From Proales similis (lineage: Eukaryota; Rotifera; Eurotatoria; Ploima; Proalidae), in the NCBI GenBank assembly GCA_019059635.1, contig JAGVRJ010000002.1, positions 2,356,001-2,420,000 of the forward strand: a DNA stretch of 64,000 bases, in the 5' to 3' direction. Each line of letters starts with the position of its first letter. Positions within the stretch are counted from its first letter, which is position 1. Below the pieces are notes generated by a model that had not been told where the DNA came from, did no database searches, and saw only the letters and a program-made list of their open reading frames with translations. The position numbers were made by a program, and so were the translations under genes. Of the stretch, positions 45,239 through 57,055 are shown piece after piece.

Positions 45239-45990
45239 ATGCCACGAGCCGAGCTCTACGTCGGCAACTTGGGCCGAGACATAAGCGAACGAGACATTAA
45301 GGACACATTCGACAAGTATGGCAGGATTCTTCGTTGTGACTTGAAAAATCGAGGTGACTCAAATGCTAAGCTTAAACAGAGTCTGTTTTAAATTCAAAAT
45401 CAAAAGGGCCCGGTCCAGCGTACGCTTTTCTCGAGTTTGACGACGACCGGGACGCTGAGGTTTGATTTTATTTATTTATTGGCCATTTTCCATCTGTTTC
45501 AATTTTCTTGTTCAAGGACGCGATGAGGGCCGAAAATGGCAAAGACATGTTCGGCAGCTCTATGGTTGTAGAGTTCGCCAAAGCCAAGCCCCGGGGGCGT
45601 GCTGGCGGTCGTTCGTTTGAATGTTACGAGTGTGGCGAGACTGGACATTTTGCCCGCGATTGTCGAAGTCGACGTGGAGGGCGCCGAGATCGTTACAGGT
45701 CTCGTAGTCGGAGTCGTTCGTACGATCGATCACGAAGCCGTGGCAGACACAGCCGCAGCCGATCTAGAGGTCGTAGACACCGAAGCCGTTCGTCCAGTCG
45801 TGGTGAGCGCCGGGGTCGAAGCAGGTAATCAGTGAATTTCAAGCGAAATCAGTTGTGGCAAATTGAGAAATGATGAATTGGGGAAAAATCAAAAAGATAC
45901 TCAAGAAGCGCGTCCTACCGAAGCCGATCACGCAGCAGATCGGGAAGCTACGATCGAGACAGATCGAGCAAAAGTCGCAGCCGAAGTTAA
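45239..45990 (+). CDS. SR splicing factor, RRM + zinc knuckle + RS tail, copy 3
   Basis: The start at 45239 gives MPRAELYVGNLGRDISERDI; introns follow KNR and DRDAE, then DAMRAENGKDMFGSSMVVEF, zinc knuckle CYECGETGHFARDC and an RS tail. The third exon can end two ways. Read through, it stops at once (GRSR, TAA at 45826-45828). Spliced at the same place (AGCAG|GTAATC donor, AAG acceptor near 45908), it continues in frame into RSASYRSRSRSRSGSYDRDR and SSKSRSRS, ending TAA at 45988-45990. The spliced form mirrors the extra RS exon of copy 2, so I take it as the main product. Confidence 0.88.
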
Positions 45991-46562
45991 AACATTATCG
46001 AAGAGATATGGCATCCGCAACACAGCTTATTAGACATCTACGTTCGAGATCAGCCAACAGTGAACTGAGGAGTAAAACTAAAAATGACCGACTTAAATTC
46101 TGCAGCTTAATACAATTTGTTATCAATACAAAGCAACATGGCACTGGATCTGCTATTCGAGATTATTCTCTTATTTTCTTCTGTTTCGTTTCCTTCTCTC
46201 TCTCTCTCAAATGACTCTGATCTCTGAGGTTACTTTTTTTCTAAACAAAATGCATCGAATTCATGAACGTGTTCGAATTTGCAGAGTGCGAAAACATTCC
46301 TAGTTGCTTGCTGTCAATGAGCTCAATTCAAATATTAAACGTTGAATAAGAAAACTTAAAATCGACTCAAAAAAATTTACTTCAGACCGTCAGAGCTCGT
46401 GGCTCAGCCGATAATAATTAACAACAGCCGAATGTGAAAACTTAAGGAAATTGGGAAAGTAGCAAGGTAGGAGAAAATAAAGCAGAAAATTGGTTTGTGA
46501 TTTCAAGAATTCTTTACACAATTGGAGATAAGCTAAACTAGAGAAGACTATTATCCAACATT
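45991..46562. other. Intergenic, convergent 3' ends
   Basis: 572 bp of probable 3' UTR of SR copy 3 and of the membrane-protein gene on the other strand, with a CT run at about 46195-46210. No gene seen. Confidence 0.5.
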
Positions 46563-47525
46563 TCACCGTCTCAAGTCTGATTTTGAATCGAGACCTTTTG
46601 TTGAAGTGTGCCGGGCAGTGGGTCGGTGATGGCCCAAGTTCCAGACCGATCTTTTATGCAGGTCGATCAAGCTTTTCTGGACCAGCCTCGGTATAAGCTT
46701 GGGATTGATGAGTTCGGTTGTCTTGCCCGCTGCGTTCCTGCCTGTTTTCTCAGCCCTTCTTTTGTTGTCGGTTCGCTCGTAAATGCTTTTGTAAGGGGTT
46801 GAACTGGAAGTTTGGTCGATGATGACAATCTCAGGCGGCTCGTCAACAATAGTCAACAACGGCTCGGACGCAGCACGGCTCAATTGACTTACTTGACTGA
46901 TTCGCTTCGATCTGGGGTCCATCATCTGCTGAATGTTTATTGGCTGGTTCTCCATCTGCTCAATGGTTCTTTGCTTCAGCTGACTGAACTGTTTTCTCAG
47001 TCTTCTGGCTCTGTTGTTAACTCGCTCTGAGGGAATTAGGTGGCGATTAAGATTTGAGTATTTTGCAAAGTGGACGGTAACTGGATAATGGCTTGAACTT
47101 GAAAGGCTGGGCTCGCGAGGCCTCTCAATAGACAAACGATGGATTTTGTTCGGATAAACGGTCTCGTCGACAAGCAGAACATTTCGATTTGAGTTTGAGA
47201 CTATAGAATGCCTGACAAAGCTGTGCTCGCTCGCACTCTCTCGATTCAAATTGTTCGAAATATGAAACACTTCTGAATTAGCCCAGCCGGGCCCGTTGAT
47301 GCTGGCCACATGAGTTAGATTCGATTTGGTAGGCACTCCGCTTTGCGATTCTTCTTCTCGTTCGGATTTGACCGGCGAATAGGCTGGCATGTCCGCCCTT
47401 TCAATTGTGCTGATTTTCTGGTAACGCTTGATACAGCAGACAATCGACAACAGCCAGAGCGATAGGATGAAGGCGAGGGTCAACACCTCGGGCAGGCTCA
47501 TAACGTAGTAAATGCTGTCTGCCAT
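46563..47525 (-). CDS. Single-pass membrane protein with long polar cytoplasmic tail
   Basis: The ATG at 47525 gives MADSIYYVMSLPEVLTLAFI and a continuing span LSLWLLSIVCCIKRYQKIST, so the protein is N-out, C-in without a signal peptide. The rest (about 280 residues) is Ser/Arg-rich and probably disordered, with a basic helix RRLRKQFSQLKQRTIEQM and many possible phosphorylation sites (EPSLSSSSHYP, SRAASEPLLTIVDEPPEIVI). It is one exon ending TGA at 46563-46565. The juxtamembrane motif looks like a conserved animal family, but I cannot name it. An upstream in-frame GTG (47543) is not a likely start. Confidence 0.6.
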   Translation of the reverse strand: MADSIYYVMSLPEVLTLAFILSLWLLSIVCCIKRYQKISTIERADMPAYSPVKSEREEESQSGVPTKSNLTHVASINGPGWANSEVFHISNNLNRESASEHSFVRHSIVSNSNRNVLLVDETVYPNKIHRLSIERPREPSLSSSSHYPVTVHFAKYSNLNRHLIPSERVNNRARRLRKQFSQLKQRTIEQMENQPINIQQMMDPRSKRISQVSQLSRAASEPLLTIVDEPPEIVIIDQTSSSTPYKSIYERTDNKRRAEKTGRNAAGKTTELINPKLIPRLVQKSLIDLHKRSVWNLGHHRPTARHTSTKGLDSKSDLRR

Positions 47526-49860
47526 TCGTAGATAGAACAGCACTTTTAGCTCATCCTGTTGCTCAATTCAGTTCATCCGGGCACGTTTTCTAACATCATG
47601 GTCTAAAGGTCTTAGACATAAATAAAACTGTCTCTAGTTCGCATTTGTCAAGAGAACTTATGCCATCAGACGAAGGCGAATGCAGACACAAACTCAAAAT
47701 CCAATTTCCACACACAAATTGAGTTATTTGAATCATGTAATAATGAACAAAATTGCTGCTGCTTCGATCAGATCTCGTCTATAATTCAAATCGAGGCGTT
47801 CACATACTAATAGGATTGATCTTCAATCACGCTTCACAGGCTCAGCTAATTCAGCACAGCGCGCTTTTGTGTGTCTATTTATGCCGATCTGGAAATTCGT
47901 TTTCTAGAACTGGTCACGACACTTAAAGGAAATGCTAAAGACCGGCACCATTAATAAAACAAGATGAAAGACTCGTAGAAGAAGCGAACCGCCTAGAGAA
48001 CATAAAAGAACCAGAACAAAAAGGAATCAACCCAAAGAGGAAAGTTGGCGAAAAGAATTTCGTCAGAGCCAGCCGTTGATGACGTTTCTAATTGTGTTTG
48101 CCATGATTTTTTGCTGTGCTAAGAGTACGAGCGATTTTTCTTTACAGTTATTTTCAGCTTTACAGACCAAAGCTACTAAAAGCATCGAGTCGAGCGAGTT
48201 TGCTTTTTTAAAAGGCAAGATTGAAAGTTGCCGGCATATCGAATGTCATGTGACTGATGCTGCAGATGCTTGTTGTTTTACTTGCACATGTAAAAGGCGT
48301 ACCATTTGCCTCGTACATCAAACGGAACTGATGACGCGCGCGCGCTTTTTTTACAACCAAAAGCAAAACTCGAGCATGAAACTTGAACTTAAATTTGCAT
48401 TCAGACACTGCAGCAGCTTTAATGCGAGTCGGCTGTGGCGGCAGCGCTCACTGCCACTTGGCCTCTTCTAAGACTGAAATCCAAGATGATGGAAATTGCA
48501 AAATGAAAAATAAAATGAACGCGCCAAATGAAGCCAATTTATGGGCAGAGATCATAATAAGCGAAACATGTTTAATTTTCTAGTTCGTTCGATGTTGGTG
48601 AGCATGATTCTTATCTTGACGCAATACGAATCAAAGGCCTTAAGTGAATAAGAGGCAAAATGGATGGAGCTGGAGAGCAGCTAATTCAAGAAAGCAAAGC
48701 CGACCCTTAAGCCCATTTGCTAATTTGCAAAATATGAGATCGCTGCTTACATTTGGATTATAATAAATCGAACGAGGTCGAAACACGCCGGTCTGAAAAT
48801 AATTCTGGCAGATTGCTGCTGAATGACAGAAAAAGTATGAAGAAAGAGAGAAAGCCTATCAATTAAAGCGCGCACACATTGGATTTATCGGATGGCCTTT
48901 ATCTCATAAATGAACGAATGAATTCAGCGCTGAAATCATTGACGACTATTAGAGGCTTAATCGAGAACAAAGGCCGAACATTTGCTTAACAATCTCCGCT
49001 GCAAGCGTGATAAAAACGCGTTCTGAATATCGTAGCGGTCGAAGTTATTGCGCAATTGGCCGCTCATGTAATGGTGCCAAGTTGCTAATTTGAATACAAT
49101 TCGCGCCATTACTATTATTCTCTGGCTCAGTCGGGATTTTACTTTGATAAAACAATTCACAAATAGATGAAGAAGGGTAGAGGGCGTAATCGTTATCACG
49201 ATTGCATAACTGTGCTGCTATGCTTGTATCGCTGCGTGGAAATGGTTCAAGATACTAGTAGCAGAGAGATGCAGCAACATCATGAATATGATAAGCGCCA
49301 GACAGCTGCACGTAGCGAATACGAGGATAACGAGTGAGAGAGAGAGAGAAAGGGAGGGAGAAGAGCGGAAGCCATAAAGATTGGGAAACAAAGCTTGAAT
49401 TGAGCTGAATCGATTTTGCTGCTTTATTCCGTCAATCAAATTCAATAATTATCTGGTCTGGATTGATGAAAATTGATCGACGTTTCGATGTTTTAATCGA
49501 ATGAATCTTGTATCAAAGAGTGTGTAGATGAAACGAATTAATTCATTATTCATGAACATGTTTGACTTCATTTCCTTTTTCAGTTTTTCTTTACATAGCT
49601 GAATCGCTGACACAGCACATTTCATTTCTATTTCGTGGACAAATTTTAAAAGAGAAAAAGACGCTTATTGATCTGTTGACTGGTAAAATCTTTATTCATT
49701 GGCTGGCATTGAATAAAAAAAAAACGCTGAAAGACAGAGAGGTCTCATTCTGACGACTAGTTTCCTCAATAGAATCACAATAGATTAAAATGTTCACCTT
49801 TAGACCAATTGAATGTGATTCGGCTTAAAAGGATCCGACCCTATTTTTGAAATGAATTTT
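47526..49860. other. 2.3-kb interval with one doubtful small secreted frame
   Basis: No firmly supported gene. A plus-strand frame from ATG 48079 to 48471 begins like a signal peptide (MTFLIVFAMIFCCAKSTS) and is Cys-rich (CCFTCTCKRRTIC), but an overlapping minus-strand frame is equally open and no poly(A) or splice evidence supports it. A GA-rich purine run lies at about 49333-49360. Confidence 0.35.
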
Positions 49861-51093
49861 TCAATTGAGCAGTAGGCATTTGCGCATACACCTTCTTGAA
49901 TTGAAATTGAAGGCCAAGTAGATGATCGGATTAGCGCACGAGTTTAGCTGAAAGAGCAGGCTCAGAACTAAAAAGAGATAAAGAGAGAACTGCTGTTGAT
50001 TTTAGACTACTTGAGACTTACTGAGGAATAAAACTCGCCAGTCCCTCAGCTGTTGACCGAAAATCACATTTGCCAACACGCTCAAGTAAAATGGTAGACC
50101 GGAGAGAATAAATGCGGTAATGACGGCAAGCGTCAACTTGAGCGTCTTGAGCTTTGAACGCGACATGGATGCTTGCCGAGCCACAGCCAATCGATTGCGT
50201 TTGGTGCTCACTAAACTTGACCGGTTCGTGTTTGTCCGATATGAGGTTGTATTCACCATTTCATACTCGCATTGATGCTCATTTTGACATTCGCTCTCTC
50301 TCTGATAGTACTTGGCCACACAGTAGACGATTTTCGAATAGAATATTGTGAGCAACAAGAGAGGACAAAAGAACTGGAACACGGCGTGGTAAGTCACATA
50401 GGCAATCTCAACTGACTTGCTGGGCCAGCGGGCGTAGCAGGTGATCACTTGGAAATTGCCAACACTCAGCGTTTGCACACTGAAAATAAACAGTTGAGGC
50501 GAAGCGAGCAAGGCGGCAAGTATCCAAGTGAATGCGACGCTTTTCAAAGCGCCGGTCAATGTCCATCTCTTCCCGATCAGCGGTTTGCATACAAACGAAA
50601 ACCGGTCGAGCGATATTAGAACAATCGAGAACGTTGACACGTAGACAGAGAAAACCTTTTAAGAGCGCTTGGGTAAAACACATTTTTCAAGTTGACTAGA
50701 GCATGCGCCTACCTGACTGAACGTAATCAGCTTACACAGAATGTTTGATGTGGACAGTAGGACGATATGCCTCCAAATGATTGTCGGAAATATGCTCATG
50801 AACGCAACTGCCATGTCGGCAAGAGACAAGTTAATCACATAGAATGACATGCGAGGGAACTTTTGAAAGCTAAAGCGACCCTGGGCATCTCTCAGTCGTT
50901 TGTTTTTTCGTATAGAGCGGAGCAGGGAGACGATTACAATAAAGTTGCCGGCAACTGCAAGGAAGAACACGGCGCTCATAACCGAAACCTCGATCTTGGT
51001 TAAGGTCGGATCCGATATTGACTTGGCGGATCCATTGCTCAAAAAGCTTTCCGACTCGTTCATCTGCCTTTGACGCTCGTCTATTCGGCCCAT
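49861..51093 (-). CDS. Rhodopsin-class peptide GPCR (vasopressin/CCAP/NPS-receptor-like), copy 1
   Basis: Three exons give about 365 residues and seven membrane spans. The N-terminus has N-glycosylation sites (MNES, SNGS). Markers: TM1 FLAVAGNFIVIVSLL, TM2 RMSFYVINLSLADMAVAFMS, the TM3 block CKLITFSQVFSVYVSTFSIV with DRF in place of DRY, TM6 RSKLKTLKLTLAVITAFILS with LPFYLSVL, and TM7 in the last exon LFQLNSCANPIIYLAFN. The TM2 LADxxVA, the basic KTLKLTL run and NSCANPxIYLAF are typical of the vasopressin/oxytocin, CCAP and GnRH/AKH receptor cluster. The ligand cannot be assigned. The stop is at 49861-49863; the tail after TM7 is very short (RRCMRKCLLLN). Confidence 0.82.
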
Positions 51094-52058
51094 TTAGCTA
51101 TTGATGCTAGAGGCTCATCATCGACCCTTTTTATCGTTTCAAGTATCTAAACTAAATCGCCAAGAACAAGTTGAATGCTTCCTTTGTTGCATAAAATCGA
51201 GATTTGTCAGATGAGAATAGCTTGAGCCAAGAGACGTCTAACGAGAAACAGTTATTTCAATTATGAAAAGCTCAACGCTTCCGCTCTTCAGTCGACATCC
51301 ACTTGTGGATGCAGAAATTAGATGGAGCCTAGTATGTTTTCGCACTGACACCAAATTTACTCGCTCGTTTTTCCTCAATATCCCTAAGTAACACTGAACT
51401 ATGATAGATTTCGGGGTAATGAATTTCTCCGACAAAAAGCCTCCCTACAGAGTGATGGTGACAATATTAATTACAAACCATCCAACTGTGTGCACTGTTT
51501 CCGTCTATCCACAGCCGGGCTGCATAATAGTCAAAATAGTCAAATACTATTTAAAGCAAAAATTTCACACAAAAGCTCGTACCTAAACGTGTTAGGCATG
51601 GCTCAATGACTAAAATAATTCAAATTGAAACCTATCGGCTAGAGTGGCAGCCTAAATGTGCCTTGGTTGCAGCATGAAAGCCTAAAAGAGGATAAAACAA
51701 GACTGCAGAGATCAGATGAAAACTAAAGAATAAAACAACCATGGACAAGAAGACTAGCATTAAACATTAGAATGCCATGTCCATAACGTCTAACCTTTGA
51801 CAATCGGAAATGAAAGAAAGGAACAAAATCAATGATTGTCTATCTGATGTTAATAATTACAACAGTCAATCGCTTATTATAGATAGTAATACCGATCGAG
51901 TGTAATATCGATCGCAATTTAAAAGTCACGAAACGCAGACTCTTCAAAAAGCTTTATTGTATTTCTTTTCATTATGAAACACCTACGGACGGGCATATTT
52001 TAAGCAAACAGGTTCAGAGCTCTTTTCTTTCGGTGAACTACGCACATTCTGATTGTTG
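51094..52058. other. Intergenic between the two GPCR genes
   Basis: 965 bp of AT-rich DNA, probably the promoter of GPCR copy 1 and the 3' UTR of copy 2. Small open frames have no support. Confidence 0.45.
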
Positions 52059-53545
52059 TCATATAAATGTTAGACGACGGCTAGAAGGCCGAGAGTCATT
52101 ATGCTCATTCAAAGTGCTTGAAATTGTCATGTTGCGCGTGGTACTAAAACGGCTAGCGGAGGCCTGGTTCCTATTCAGTGAAAATTAAATGTTTTTAGTA
52201 TAATCTTTGTGCGTCAGACGCCATTTAATTGCCAAGAGAAATTTTGAGAAATTAAGAGAGCATGCGAAACGGCTGCTTACCGTTTGAGGATTTTGCCAGC
52301 AGCGCCGCTAAAAACCATGTAGATGAACGGATTTGCACAGGAATTAAGCTGGAATAGGAGGTTCGTCAAAATCATGATTGAGGCTTTTATCGCATTTAGA
52401 GAGAATCGGTTATTTCATTCAATATTAAACAGCTCTAAGATGCAGAATATTTTCTCAGATTTACCCCAGATGTCTGTTTGTCCGGCCATGAGCTCAATTC
52501 TGAATAAGAAATGCACCGAGACAGCCAAGTAGAAAGGCATTGTGCACAGAATGTAGGCAATAACCACCGTCAGTGTCAGCTTCAAGGTTTTTATCTTCGA
52601 CTTGTTCAGGCGTTGAGACGAGAAATTTTGCCTTAGAGGGGGCTGATGAACAATTGATGAATCGATTGAAATAACGCTCGAATTGACACGTCGACTCTGG
52701 CCAGTCTTCAGCATTGGTATAATTTCCACATTTAGTCGGTTGTTGTCGTTTATTGAAGCTGAATGATTTGATTGTCTTCTAATTGACTGTGCTCTAGCCG
52801 GCTTCTTATCCTCATTTTCATCCGGTTTGGGGAAATAAAAGCGCACTGAGGCTCGCTTGTAGTTTATATTATTTGCTACAGTGATAAATATCTTTGTGTA
52901 GAAGAATATCAAGATGAATAGTGGCAAGATAAATTGACTAGTGGCGTGAAATAGAATGTAAACGCCTTCGTACAGTCGACTTGGCCAGCTGATATGACAG
53001 GTCTCAATCGGAATCTTGTCCTGAAAATAGAACGTTTTCACGTTGTACAAAATTAGCTGGGGAGAAGAGAACAGTGCGGCCAAGGCCCAAGCGAGAAACA
53101 CTTGGGCTGATGCGCTCTTGTAAGTCCAGCTGCAGCTTTTCATCGGCTTGCAGATGCATGTGTAGCGATCATAAGCCATCACAATAAGGATAAAAGTCGA
53201 AGCGTACACAGAGAACAGTTGAACAAACGTAACCAATTTGCAGAGAATCTGCGACGACTGAAATACAACAGATATTCTCCAAATTAGCTGCGGTAGAATG
53301 CTGAGGAAAGCAACATTCAAATCTGCCAGCGACAAATTTATTATATAGAATGACATTCTTGTTATATTGCGCAGGTGGAATCCTCGCGCTTTTCGCTGAT
53401 TGAAAAATACAAGCACCAGGACCACGGTTAGATTGCCAATTACGGTGAGCGTGAACAGCAGACTCAGCGTAGTCACTTCGATTCTCGTCTGTCTTTCATT
53501 CAATAAGCTCTTTATTTCGGTTTGGTTGCTGGAATTCATGGCCAT
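52059..53545 (-). CDS. Rhodopsin-class peptide GPCR (vasopressin/CCAP/NPS-receptor-like), copy 2
   Basis: The first exon from ATG 53545 carries six spans: N-glycosylated MAMNSSNQTEIKS, TM1 FTLTVIGNLTVVLVLVFF, RMSFYIINLSLADLNVAFLS in TM2, VFQSSQILCKLVTFVQLFSV with YDRYTCICKPM (intact DRY), LFSSPQLILYNVKTFYFQ, a long third loop, and KSKIKTLKLTLTVVIAYILC with TMPFYLAV in TM6. A GTAAAT donor joins an exon with TM7 LLFQLNSCANPFIYMVFSG, then GAAGKILK, and a further exon encodes the tail RNQASASRFSTTRNMTISST to RRLTFI, stop 52059-52061. It is clearly a paralogue of the neighbour at 49861, with shared TM2, ICL3-TM6 and TM7 blocks. Confidence 0.85.
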
Positions 53546-54460
53546 TTTTGCTCGTGCTTCAGTCAGCCGATCTTCTTAGAATTAGCGCTACAAGAAAGAA
53601 ACAGTGTAAGCAAAATGTGGTATTAGACACGATAAGAGCACGAAATGTTCGATGAATCGATGTTGCTGCAGAAGCAGAGCAGCAGCGGATTCACTGAGCT
53701 TTGTGTGACTGGCTCTCAAGAGAAAAAAAAAGACCAGATTTGAGTGGGCCTGTGAACGTATACGTGCCGATCGACCCCAAAGAAGCAAGTGATATTAAAA
53801 TGCCGGGTGTAATGTGTCTTGATTAGGCGTGCGTTGAAGCATTGACTGACAGCTGGTGTGCTAATCGGGTTATATTAGCATTGTAACTGTGGATTGTGCA
53901 AACAATACGCAATAAATGCTAGCAATCGCAGACTAATAGAATAAACGGCTCTAAATTGAGTTTATTTGTTCGTCAGGCTTCAAAGTCAAGCCTCAATTTT
54001 TTCTGACTCTAGGCAAACAGCAATCAGGGCCGATTTCTGCTCAACTCTGCATAAATACGGCAAGTGGATAATCTAGCTAAAATATAATGTTCTCACGTCG
54101 GTACTTGCCTTACGGCCCGAGCACATAACATTTTAAATCTCGTTAGAGCCATAAACGCGTCTACCAACAAAGTACGGATACAGAGCGAAGACTGACTATA
54201 GGATTGCGGATGCAATTATCATGAGAATTGTGGAAATAAAAAGGTGCCTCTAATCGATTCGGTTTAGAAAACATGAAAATTGGGCAGGCTGCTGCTGCTG
54301 CTGTTGTGTGAACTGTGTTTATTTGAACGAGAATATTGTCCAATTTGAAACAGAAGCTTGGCGAGCATTAAGCGTCGGCTGAAGAAGATGAAGAAAAGAA
54401 GATTTAGACCGTCACCTCTAACAAAAAACCAACAAACAAGTGGACTTGGGTGCGCCGATT
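53546..54460. other. Intergenic between SLC7 transporter and GPCR copy 2
   Basis: 915 bp of AT-rich DNA with a short CTG/GCT run at about 54289-54304. No gene recognised. Confidence 0.45.
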
Positions 54461-56341
54461 CTAGTCTTCTTTGGCGGCATAGAAAAGCTTTTGACAGATG
54501 ATGGTTAACTGGTTCATTTTCTGATTGAACGCATGAGGCTTCTCCCACATGACGCCAATCGCATACAAAGGAATCCCAGCCAGCAAAAGCAATATGCCAA
54601 TCACACTTTCGGTCGGATGCTGATAGAATGTCAGGCCGATAAGGAACACGCAGACGAGCATGAATATGACCGGAAATAAAAGATTCACCTGAAAATTTAA
54701 TATACGAAACAGTTATGAGAGTGATGGCGGAATTGTGCAAGCGCGTTCTATTGCCTTTATTGGTCGTGCTGCGTTGGGTCTGTAGGCTCTGAAATAAAAT
54801 ATCGAGCTGAGCGCCACTGCGATGAAGAATATTTCCGAAAATGTGCCGAATAGAATCAGCGTGTCCAGGTCCTTAACTAGAAGCATCAGAAGCGAAACTA
54901 CTGTCTAAACGCAAATTTGGTTAATTATCAGCTTTCCAAACATCACCGCACAAATCAACCTCCAAAACAATGCAAGTAACAGGTGTAAAGTCGCGTAGAC
55001 TTATTAATGCGAAGCATTGGGGCAGGTTTCCGTCTCTGGCAGCTGCGTAGTAGATTCTGTTCAAAGATATTTGCTATTAATAGCGGCTAATTGCTCCCAT
55101 TTTCTATTCGCCTACCTTGAAGACCCCAAAATGCAACCACTCAATGCGCCGAGCGTCGAAAAGGAAATAAAGAATGGCGTCAACCACTTGAACGCACCCA
55201 TCGTCTTTTCGCTAAAGGTCTGAAGGTGTAGACGAATTAGCAAATCTCGATGGATCATATTATCACTGACGGAGGTAAATGATCTGCTTACTAGGGCCAC
55301 AGCTTCTGAAGAAAGGATCTCATGAGGCGTCAGAACCAGAAAATAGGCAACGTTGGTAATCAGATAGAACAGAGTGATTAAAGGAAGCGAAATGATAATC
55401 GCTCTCGGCAAATTCCTAAATAAGTCCAAGTTAGCTTAAAGCAAGGCGTGGGTTGAGAGCTGTGATTCTCTACCTGGAAGGATCTTTCATTTCTTCAGTC
55501 AGAAAGTTCAAACAGTTCCTATATTTTCCAATCATGATTTAGCGAAAATCCATTTGCTCTGAGGCAAAGAGCTACCATCCGGAATAGGAGAAAAGTCCGT
55601 TGTAAAATGCCATTGCGATTCCGTCGACTTTCACCTCGCCTTTATTGAACCAGTCGTGCAGAACATCGGCTGTTTTCAAAGGCCCAGTCCAAAAACTGTA
55701 CAAGCCGACACCGATGATTATGATCAAAGCGGTCATTTTGGTGATGGTAAATGCAGCCTGAATCTTGCTCACAAGCTTCACACTTGACATGTTAACGATG
55801 CAGAGGAGCGCTTTCAAATTTGATCGGTTCACGAGTTCATTAGAAGACACTGGCGCATCCAGAAACTTAATTTACTTATTGTCAGGGCAGAAATTAGCTT
55901 AATCAGAGTGTCTGGAGCTTCGCAGTCGACGAAAACCAGTTTGACGATGTAAACTGCCACAGTGATTCCGAATATTGCGTTCAGGCACGGAATAGTCACA
56001 AATGTCATCATGAGCGTATAGAGAAATGAAGCTAAATGTCCGTAGGATTCGTTAATGTAGGCGTAATCGCCTCCACTCGTCTGGATGAGAGTGCCCAGCT
56101 CAGTATAGCAATAGGCGCCGATAAGAGAGAAGAGACCTGACAAAGTCCAGACAATCAGTGCCATGCCAGGTTGGCCTGAACCTTCAAGAACAGCTTTGCT
56201 GGTGATGAAAATGCCGCTGCCGACAATATTGCCGATAATAATTGCACAACCGGTGAACAGGTTTATTTCCTTTTTTAAGTGAACTGTTTCATTCTCGGCC
56301 GATTTCACAGATCGGCTTGAGCCGGCTTTCGAGAGCCCCAT
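54461..56341 (-). CDS. SLC7 light-chain (LAT/y+LAT type) amino-acid transporter
   Basis: About seven exons encode a twelve-span transporter of the heteromeric amino-acid transporter family, which pairs with a 4F2hc/rBAT-like heavy chain. The first exon (ATG 56341) contains the unwound TM1 motif IIIGNIVGSGIFITSKAVLE, GQPGMALIVWTLSGLFSLIG and AYCYTELGTLIQTSGGDYAY. Later exons read LLCIVNMSSVKLVSKIQAAF, GIAMAFYNGLFSYSGW spliced to NCLNFLTEEMKDP, NLPRAIIISLPLITLFYLIT, FISFSTLGALSGCILGSSR, a segment RIYYAAARDGNLPQCFALI, and a last exon PVIFMLVCVFLIGLTFYQHP ending FYAAKED. The GSGIF, EEMKDP and NLPRAI motifs place it with SLC7A5-A11; subtype is not assigned. Confidence 0.92.
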
Positions 56342-57055
56342 TTACTTGACGGCGGATCTTGACGAAAAAAAATTGAGAAAAAAAAATTTCCTTAGAAAAC
56401 CAAATTCCAACAGTTTATGAGGTCGAACGATACCACGGTTCGAATACAAAACTAGCGAAAGTGTGAAAACATAAACACAGCACATGTAACAAGACCACGT
56501 GTCAGAAAATCATGCTTCTAGCGAATGAAGATCGCAAAATAATTGAGGATTATTCAGAAAAATGAAAATGCTTTCAGAAATCACTCACAACTGAAACAGT
56601 CTGGTTCGTATGAAATGCTTATAATTCTTAGGTAATCGATCTAGCGCTAATTTCAAGTAATAATACAGTGGGCACGGGGCCCCAGATAAATTATTGTAAT
56701 CGAGTTTAACCGCATTGCGTTACGAAATCAAACTAGAATCGGTCTTAAGACGTAGGCTGAATAAATCTAGTCTAGTCAGCAGGCAGTCAGAAAGTGAAAA
56801 TTTCGCCTACACGCCTTTTTCGTTCCAATTTACAACAATCTTATCATCGCTTCATTTTTTTCCCTCTCCTTCTCTCCTTTCTTTTTCTCGTGGTATCTTG
56901 CTTTCATTGATATTTTCTTAGACAGCGAATCCTTAACCGGGAAAAGCAATAAAATGTAAAAATAATCCAAAACGAAATCAGATGCAAAGCAGAAAAAAAA
57001 GCCGAATACACGAGCAAAATGCAAATTGATTTATCGTGTTGAGAATTTATTTCCC
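56342..57055. other. Intergenic between NOL8 and SLC7 transporter
   Basis: 714 bp of AT-rich sequence. A GGTTCGAATAC word at about 56449 looks like a tRNA B box but no A box or cloverleaf surrounds it. No gene seen. Confidence 0.45.

Noticed and set aside
56440-56460. tRNA B-box-like GGTTCGAATAC
   Set aside because: No A box, no acceptor-stem pairing and no cloverleaf can be drawn around it.
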